In this document: in pieces, positions 1-5,600 of the stretch
Numbering within the stretch: position 1 is the stretch's first letter
How the letters are laid out: each line of letters opens with the position of its first letter
Program-made: the position numbers and the translations under genes
Origin: Nanobdellota archaeon
GTDB taxonomy: Archaea > Nanobdellota > Nanobdellia > SCGC-AAA011-G17 > ARS1403
NCBI GenBank assembly: GCA_018831025.1
Contig: JAHJRB010000033.1
Location: 1 to 6,554, forward strand
Reading direction: 5' to 3'
Length of the DNA stretch: 6,554 nt
The notes under the pieces: generated by a model
What the model was told of the DNA's origin: nothing
Databases searched by the model: none
Seen by the model: the letters and a program-made list of their open reading frames with translations, nothing else

Positions 1-14
1 ATTAAAACAAAAGC

Positions 15-22
15 TTTATAAA
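15..22 (+). promoter_or_regulatory. Candidate archaeal TATA box of the ATPase gene
   Basis: TTTATAAA lies about 46 bases before the ATG at 68. If it is a real TATA box, transcription would begin roughly 25 bases downstream, near 40-46, giving a leader of about 25 bases that still contains the ribosome binding site. In a sequence this AT-rich a TATA-like octamer is expected by chance fairly often, so position is the main support. Confidence 0.4.
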
Positions 23-65
23 TAACCTCACTATTAATACAAATATTGCAATTTTAGTGAGGTTA
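23..65. repeat. Perfect 11-bp inverted repeat covering the RBS of the ATPase gene
   Basis: The left arm TAACCTCACTA (23-33) is the exact reverse complement of the right arm TAGTGAGGTTA (55-65), with a 21-base spacer. The right arm contains the GTGAGGT Shine-Dalgarno sequence, 4-5 bases before the ATG at 68. In RNA the two arms would form a hairpin hiding the ribosome binding site. If transcription instead starts from the TATA-like box at 15-22, the left arm is not transcribed, and the dyad is better read as a DNA operator next to the promoter. The symmetry is seen directly; both regulatory roles are inferred. Confidence 0.6.
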
Positions 66-67
66 AA

Positions 68-1282
68 ATGTATGTTAAAAGAACACTTGAAAGTAAGATA
101 AAAAGGTTCTTAAAAAGAAAGGAAATAATAGCAATAGTTGGAACAAGAAGATGTGGAAAAACAACATTAATGAAGCATCTTTTAAAAAATGTTAAAAATG
201 CCAAATACATTAGTTTTGATGATCAGGAAACATTACGTATATTTAAAGAAGATATAAATTTATTCATAAAAACATACATAGAAAATACTGACTTCTTATT
301 CATAGATGAATTCCAATATGCAAAAGAAGGAGGAAAACAACTCAAGTTCATATATGACAATCATAATACAAAAATTATAATTTCAGGATCTTCTGTAGCA
401 GAATTATCTATCCAAAGCCTCAAGTATTTAGTAGGAAGAATATTTATATTTACCCTTAATCCTTTCTCATTTATGGAATTTTTAGAATACAAAGAAAAAA
501 CATTAATAAAAAATTTTTCTGAAAAAAGATTATCTGAAGTTTTCATAGATAAAATATTTAAACTTTATGAGGAATATGTCATTTATGGTGCTTATCCAGA
601 AGTTGTTCTTTCAAAAACAGAAGAAGAAAAAAAAGAAGTTCTAAAAAATATATATAACACCTATTTATTAAGGGAAATAAAAGAAATTTTACAAATTAGT
701 GAAGACTTCAAACTTATTAAACTCATTAAAGCATTAGCATTACAAGTAGGCAATTTAGTTAATTATCAAGAATTATCTTCCTTAACAGGCTTTGAACATA
801 AAGAAATTGTTAATTATATTAATATCCTAAAAAAAACATTTATATGTCTTGAAAGCAAACCTTTTTTTACGAATAAAAGAAAAGAACTTGTTAAAACACC
901 AAAGATTTTCTTTTTAGATACAGGATTTAGAAATCATGTTATTGGAAATTTCCAAAAATTAGACACAAGAACAGATTCAGGAGCTCTCAATGAAAATTTT
1001 GTTGCTATAGAGTTATTTAAAAAAGAAATTTCTTTTAATTACTGGCGTACAAAAGCAGGAGCAGAGGTTGATTTTATTATTGAAATAAATAATGAACTAA
1101 TTCCTATTGAAGTTAAATCTGCATTAAAAAATCCAAAATATGGCAAATCTTTTAAAAATTTTGTTGAAGAATATAAATCAAAAAAAGGTTTTATATTATC
1201 CTCTAGATATCAAAATAAAATAAAATTGAATAAAACTTCAATAAACTTTTCTCCCATCTTTTTAGTTTCAAAGATAGTTTGA
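68..1282 (+). CDS. P-loop ATPase with C-terminal DUF4143 nuclease-like domain
   Basis: Complete 404-residue cytosolic protein of the AAA+ (STAND-like) ATPase family that carries DUF4143. A Walker A motif, GTRRCGKTT, lies at residues 25-33, and a Walker B motif, FLFIDE, ends at D80-E81. An SGSS sensor-like strand is near residue 107 and a GRIFIFTLNPFSF stretch follows, as is usual in this family. A winged-helix-like middle (about 220-280) leads to a C-terminal part with E309, YWRTKAGAEVDF (D335) and IPIEVKS (E348, K350), an arrangement like the PD-(D/E)XK core. Length is typical for the family. The start at 68 follows an in-frame stop at 35 and a GAGGT ribosome binding site. The physiological role of these proteins is not established; they are common, often multi-copy, in archaea and anaerobic bacteria. 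No partner gene is adjacent on the same strand. The family call is firm; nuclease activity is only a possibility. Confidence 0.93.
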   Translation: MYVKRTLESKIKRFLKRKEIIAIVGTRRCGKTTLMKHLLKNVKNAKYISFDDQETLRIFKEDINLFIKTYIENTDFLFIDEFQYAKEGGKQLKFIYDNHNTKIIISGSSVAELSIQSLKYLVGRIFIFTLNPFSFMEFLEYKEKTLIKNFSEKRLSEVFIDKIFKLYEEYVIYGAYPEVVLSKTEEEKKEVLKNIYNTYLLREIKEILQISEDFKLIKLIKALALQVGNLVNYQELSSLTGFEHKEIVNYINILKKTFICLESKPFFTNKRKELVKTPKIFFLDTGFRNHVIGNFQKLDTRTDSGALNENFVAIELFKKEISFNYWRTKAGAEVDFIIEINNELIPIEVKSALKNPKYGKSFKNFVEEYKSKKGFILSSRYQNKIKLNKTSINFSPIFLVSKIV

Positions 1283-1918
1283 TTAAATAGTTTTCAACAA
1301 ATTTTCTATTAACTTTTTTACTTTTTTTATATCTCCTTCATTATACGCTTTAATACCAAAAATACCTTTAAAACTATCATCAAATTGTTTTTTATCTAAA
1401 AATATTTTTTGTTTTTTCAATCCTTCTTTTAACATTTCTGGATTTCCATTCATCTGTTAATTCCTGTCTTACAGCTATCCCCCTTAATCTTTTATCAATC
1501 CAATCTTTTGGATAGCCTTTTAATTCATAATAATTTTTTGCCCTATCTTGAGCTAATTCTGGGTTTTCTATTTCTTGTATCCTTTCATAACCTACTTTTG
1601 CAAGCCATAATTTGAAAGGCTCTGCTTTCTTGCTTGGAATTGATTGAATTATTCTAAACATAGATTCTGTATTTGCACAGTCTGTTAGGTATTTTTTACC
1701 ATCAGAAGACACTAATTTCAGTTGTCGACAAATTGTCGATAACTCAACACCTTGTTCTAGTTCTCTTTCTTTAAGTCTATACCAATAATCATTCGCGTCC
1801 TTACTTTCTGTCAAGGCTTCTACTACATCAATTACACTAAAATACCATTTTTATGCCAAGTTCTTCTAATATTTTTTCCTTGAAATACTACTAATGATTT
1901 ATTTTGTTTTATTTTTAT
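1283..1918 (-). pseudogene. Decayed Bro-N / DinD-type (phage antirepressor-like) gene
   Basis: Three frames together spell a Bro-N-containing protein of the DNA-damage-inducible D / phage antirepressor type. The first frame (1918-1832) gives NKSLVVFQGKNIRRTWHK. The second (1850-1392) gives WYFSVIDVVEALTESKD, then DYWYRLKERE, LSTICRQLKL, YLTDCANTE, AEPFKLWLAKVGYERIQE and KGYPKDWIDKRLRGI. The third (about 1435-1283) continues as KEGLKKQ. There are three lesions. There is no ATG/GTG/TTG start: the codon 6 bases after a GGGTGA ribosome binding site (1919-1924) is ATA (1910-1912). One base, or four, is missing in the A-run near 1847-1852. One extra A sits at 1427-1430. The open frame that can start at TTG 1814 is therefore only a fragment. 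After KEGL the sequence stops resembling DinD, so the last ~45 codons may be foreign. In intact relatives the Bro-N domain binds DNA or alters phage/SOS-type regulation. It follows the 1955-2356 gene on the same strand by about 36 bases. Confidence 0.85.
1314..1328 (+). terminator. T-tract terminator after the ATPase gene
   Basis: Two runs of T (six at 1314-1319 and seven at 1322-1328) begin 32 bases after the TGA stop at 1280-1282. Archaeal RNA polymerase terminates at such coding-strand T tracts without needing a hairpin. The tracts lie inside the tail of the convergent minus-strand pseudogene, so there is no neutral spacer between the two units. Confidence 0.5.
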
Positions 1919-1954
1919 TCACCCGTATTAGTTTTTTATTATTTAAATATATAA

Positions 1955-2356
1955 TTATTCCTGTACTTTAGTTAATACTTTTACAACTCTAAATATTCTA
2001 GGATATTTTTTAACTTTTTCATTAAAGCTTTCCTCACTTTCACTAACAACTACTTCATAAATTACACTAGCAGTTAAATCTACTATATCTGCACGTGAAC
2101 CATCTAAAAATATAGCCTCTGTAATAAAAACATGATTAAGTTCCTTCAACCATCTACAAATATCTAACTTCTTAATAATATGCTCTCTACTCTCTCCACT
2201 ACTCCATTTTAAACAATTTAATTTTCTATTACTAACTCTAACATGTTGTAATCTTATATTAACACCAAAACACTTTTCTTTTAGCCTCCTAATTTGGTTT
2301 TCGTTAGCTCTTTTCTTACATTCTTTTTGACTTCCTTTCATTTTTTCAATATTCAT
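1955..2356 (-). CDS. Hypothetical protein, possible PD-(D/E)XK nuclease-like fold
   Basis: Complete 133-residue, basic, soluble protein with no signal peptide or membrane segment. I do not recognise a named family. The N-terminal third is Lys/Arg-rich (KKRANENQIRRLKEK). The rest reads as a helix, SGESREHIIKKLDICRWL (about 53-70), then the strand HVFITEAIFLDG with E80, the turn SRADIVDL with D90 and D93, the strand VIYEVVVSES with E101, and the helix EESFNEKVKKYP with K114, followed by a final strand IFRVVKVL. This helix-E-D-E order resembles the PD-(D/E)XK superfamily, but the lysine of E-x-K is replaced by valine (E101-V-V103). Either catalysis uses a displaced lysine such as K114 or the protein is not an active nuclease. 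The ATG at 2354-2356 is preceded by a strong GAGGTGAT ribosome binding site. The decayed Bro-N gene lies just downstream, which suggests an accessory or phage-derived cassette. Confidence 0.75.
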   Translation of the reverse strand: MNIEKMKGSQKECKKRANENQIRRLKEKCFGVNIRLQHVRVSNRKLNCLKWSSGESREHIIKKLDICRWLKELNHVFITEAIFLDGSRADIVDLTASVIYEVVVSESEESFNEKVKKYPRIFRVVKVLTKVQE

Positions 2357-2361
2357 AAAAA

Positions 2362-2383
2362 ATCACCTCAAGAATTACCTCAA
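2362..2383 (-). promoter_or_regulatory. Doubled Shine-Dalgarno sequence before the 133-residue gene
   Basis: On the minus strand TTGAGGT occurs twice, at 2383-2377 and 2371-2365, 12 bases apart. The second copy extends to GAGGTGAT (2369-2362), an excellent match to the 16S rRNA 3' end, 5 bases before the ATG. The proximal copy is the likely ribosome binding site and fixes the start; the distal one has no start codon at usable distance. Confidence 0.6.
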
Positions 2384-2391
2384 CTTTTTAA

Positions 2392-2493
2392 TGGAAAAAC
2401 CGAACTTGTGCAGGTTTTGGAATTTTTTTAGAAATCAAAAGAATTAAATGGTTAGCTGAAAATATTGAAGTGCCTTTTATTTGTTTTGATTAA
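2392..2493 (+). pseudogene. Possible 3' remnant of a lost gene
   Basis: A 33-codon plus-strand frame ends at TAA 2491-2493 and contains GIFLEIKRIKWLAENIEV followed by PFICFD. The amphipathic, strand-helix-strand look (including an E-I-K triplet) is more protein-like than most chance frames here. It has no start codon and no ribosome binding site, and the preceding T-run (2422-2429) could hide a frameshift from the short ATG frame at 2391. I cannot name a family. Chance is a serious alternative for a frame this short. Confidence 0.22.
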
Positions 2494-2511
2494 GATTTAT
2501 GTCCGAGTTCT

Positions 2512-2527
2512 GTGAACGAACGTGAAC
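2512..2527. repeat. GTGAAC direct repeat, 10-bp spacing
   Basis: GTGAAC at 2512-2517 recurs at 2522-2527, exactly one helical turn apart. The first copy also forms the dyad GTTC-TGT-GAAC (2507-2517). This is the most GC-rich patch of the intergenic region and lies about 20 bases upstream of the probable promoter of the large surface-protein gene. An operator is plausible but unproven. Confidence 0.35.
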
Positions 2528-2540
2528 CCATCTAAAACAG

Positions 2541-2580
2541 AAAGTTTTATATTAAAAAAATACAATTAAAGGATAGAGAG
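2541..2580 (+). promoter_or_regulatory. Promoter and RBS of the large surface-protein gene
   Basis: GAAAG followed by TTTTATATT (BRE-like plus TATA-like, about 2540-2553) lies 28-36 bases before the GTG at 2581. Transcription would then start near 2572-2578, giving a very short leader. AAAGGA (2568-2573), 7 bases before the GTG, is the likely Shine-Dalgarno sequence if an earlier start is used. The two readings compete: a TATA box this close would largely leave out the ribosome binding site. Confidence 0.45.
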
Positions 2581-2670
2581 GTGTTAAATATCAAAAAAAC
2601 CTTAATTTTATTAGTCATATCTTTATTTTTTCTAGTTTTAATTACCCCAAAAGTTTATTCTGTAGTTGCT
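2581..2670 (+). other. Sec signal peptide of the surface protein
   Basis: Residues 1-30: a short basic start (MLNIKK), a hydrophobic core of about 16 residues (TLILLVISLFFLVLIT), then PKVYSVVA. Cleavage after VVA (residue 30) or VYS (residue 27) fits the -3/-1 rule. The first mature Cys is residue 33, without a lipobox, so the protein is probably not a lipoprotein. Confidence 0.85.
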
Positions 2671-5600
2671 GAAGAATGTAATCCTGCTACAGGACCTGGC
2701 TACCAAATAGGTTTTGCAGAAGATGCTATTTGTTTTTATTGTTATGAAAATGATGGACTCTGTTTAGATATAGAATTTAAAGATAGTTGGTGTATAAGCA
2801 ATAATGCCTACGACCCAGATTGTTATTATCCAATTCAAGCTACACAATCTGAAAAATATAGTTATTGGTATGATTCTATAAATCAAAAGCTATGGTGGAT
2901 TCCTTATGATTTCTGCGGAGATGGAATAGATAATGATGGAGATGGAGCAATAGATTTTGCAGACGGAGAATGTGATGAAAATTTACAAACACCAACTTAC
3001 AGTCCCCCAGGAACAGTTTTAGAAGGAACCCAAATAACAGTAAGCTGTCCATTCCTACCTTTAGTTAATGGAGTATCCTTTACAGATTACACCTTCAGCC
3101 AACAACCAACTAAAAGACCCACAGTTAATGCTTATATGATAACAACATCTTGTGGTAATCCTATAGGATGGTCAGGAAACACAGCCCAATTCACATGTAA
3201 TGCTGCAGGTGGACAACTAGCCTGCCATTCTAACCAATTAGGAGACTCAGAGTCAACAATTAGTTCAGTCTCAGTAAGTTATCTATCATGTGCAGCAAAA
3301 GGAGGAGCCTTAACAAGACCAGCAGGTTATATGTGCGATACTGTTCCAGCTTCAGATGGAACTTGCTATGTAAACTGTGTAAAAGACTTAAGAGATCCAG
3401 ATGGAGACGGCTTAACAACATTTGAAGAAGAAACAGCAGGAGCAGACGGTTTTATTACTAATCCAAACAACCCAGATACAGATGGTGATGGAATTTCAGA
3501 TGGTCCTTTAGCCCCGGTAGGAAGCGGTTTAATACCAGGACCTGATCCTGCTCCAAATGTTGCAGATGAAGTATGTACTTCTGCTGGAGATGAAGATGGA
3601 AATGGAGAATCCGATTATGATAGTATAGACGGAAAACATGGAGATATAACCTGTCCTGTCTCAATAACATCAATTACTTCCTCAAAAACAACAGTTGACA
3701 ATGGAGAAACCTTTACCGTAAGCTGTGGCTCAAGTATAGCAAATATAAATTCAATCTCAGCAACCTTAGGTGGAAGAACCTGTACATTTACTAATTGGGT
3801 AGGCTCTACCGCAAACTTTGCATGTACAGCAACATCCACATGTCCAACAACAGAAACAGCAAGATGTTTTGTAGACACTTTAAAATCTTATGCAACTGCT
3901 CCAACTGAAAAAACAGCAACAATAACAGTAAAATGTAGTAGTTGCTCAGCTTACATATTAACAACATCCTGTACAACAGACACTAGGTGCGAATGGTGCT
4001 TAGAATGTGGAGGAACAAATAAATACAGGGGAGCAGATGGAAACATATGCGTAGCAACAGGAACTTGTTCATATTCTTGTAGAAAAGACAAGTGTAATGC
4101 TGTTTGTGATAATACAAACGGCGGCTGGATTAATTATCTTTGTGATAATTATTGTTCTGGAAATAACTTATATATTAGAAGTGATGTAAATAATTTCTGC
4201 TACGATGGAATAAGCCCTGATAACTGTTTAGCCTCAACATACACATGTACAACTGGAGTTGCTCAATCCTGCGGAATAACCCCCTGTGATGCGGCAAAGA
4301 ATTTAGTGGGAAGCTGTAATAATCCATGCGTAAATATAGGGACAGCAACTGATGGAACAGATGCTTATTGCGGAGCTTGTACTCCAACTTGTTCATGTGC
4401 TGCCGGATATTATGATATAAACCAAAACATGGCTGATGGTTGTGAATATGCATGTACGATAAGTAACGGAGGAATAGAAATCTGCGATAACAAAGATAAT
4501 AATTGTAATGGTCAAATAGATGAACAATTAACACAGCAATGCGGAGCAACAGATGCAGGGGAATGTAGTTATGGTATAGAAACATGTTCAGCAGGGGCTT
4601 GGACAGGATGCACAGCAATAACTCCTCAAACAGAAATATGTACAGACTTAAAAGATAATGATTGTGACAGTTTATCAGATTATGATACAAAACAAGATTT
4701 AGATATGCAGTTTAGACACGGAGATGATAATTGTCCTGTTTCCATAACTGCAATTTCTTTATCAACAGCAACAATAAGAGCAGGAGCAGATACATTTAAT
4801 ATAGAATGTACTGTTTCTCCATCAACTCCAGGATTAAATAGTATCTTTGCTTATATTGATAAAGATGGCAACGGAGTTTATAATAGCGGAGATTTAGATT
4901 TAGGATGGCAAGCTGGAGATGTATATGCTTCAGGAAAATACTATTTCAATTCAAGAACAATCTCGACCTCTGGAACATATAAAATAAACTGTGGTGTTTA
5001 TAGTAGTGGAACAGAACCATTCGACCGTTCTTATCAATCAGGAGCAGATCAAACAGCAACAATAACAGTAATTCCATCAATATGTTCAGATAGAACTCAA
5101 ACATCTTGTAGTTTCGGAGGAGATTGTAAATGGGTTCCTCAATGTGATTCTTCAAGTCCAAAATACACCGGAGATATAGGAAGATGTGTAGAAACTGCAA
5201 CAGTAATAACAGAAAGCTGTAGTGTGCCTATATGTTCTGAACAATGTGACGGCTCTAATTTATTAAATGTCTGTACAGCTACATCCCAATGTGTTAGCAA
5301 AGTATATCAATTAAGAACTCCTAGCTGTTCATCAACATGTCTTTGTTCATATTCTACCTGGGTAACCCAAGCATGTAATACTGCTTACTGTACTGCAGAT
5401 TGTAATGCAGGCTTTAAACAAGACACAGGAGTAGATTATTGTAACACTAATTTAGGAGATATCTATAACCGTTGGGAAGGCTGCAGTAGCTTATGTACAA
5501 TTACAGATGCTGCTGAAGCAGATGTTATAAAAGAAGACTGTGTAAATACTTGTACAGATACAGATGGAGGACAAGTTTATACAACTCAAGGAACTGTAAC

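Noticed and set aside
361..546. Minus-strand 61-codon frame inside the ATPase gene
   Set aside because: It is antisense to a conserved ATPase segment and has no protein-like motif.
1283..1435. Separate 50-residue minus-strand gene starting at ATG 1433-1435
   Set aside because: No ribosome binding site precedes the ATG, and the frame continues the Bro-N sequence (KEGL) after a one-base shift, so it is better read as part of the pseudogene.
2391..2447. 18-codon plus-strand frame MEKPNLCRFWNFFRNQKN
   Set aside because: Very short, with no ribosome binding site and no recognisable content.
2581..2680. Lipoprotein signal peptide, because Cys33 follows the hydrophobic segment
   Set aside because: The residues before Cys33 are AEE, which is not a lipobox, and a normal cleavage site (VVA) precedes it.
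3458..5200. Minus-strand open frames at 3458-3673, 3615-3878, 4175-4690 and 4946-5200
   Set aside because: They are antisense to the large surface-protein frame. Their composition (Leu/His/Tyr-rich, repetitive) is what complementing Cys-, Thr- and Asp-rich codons produces, and none has a recognisable motif.
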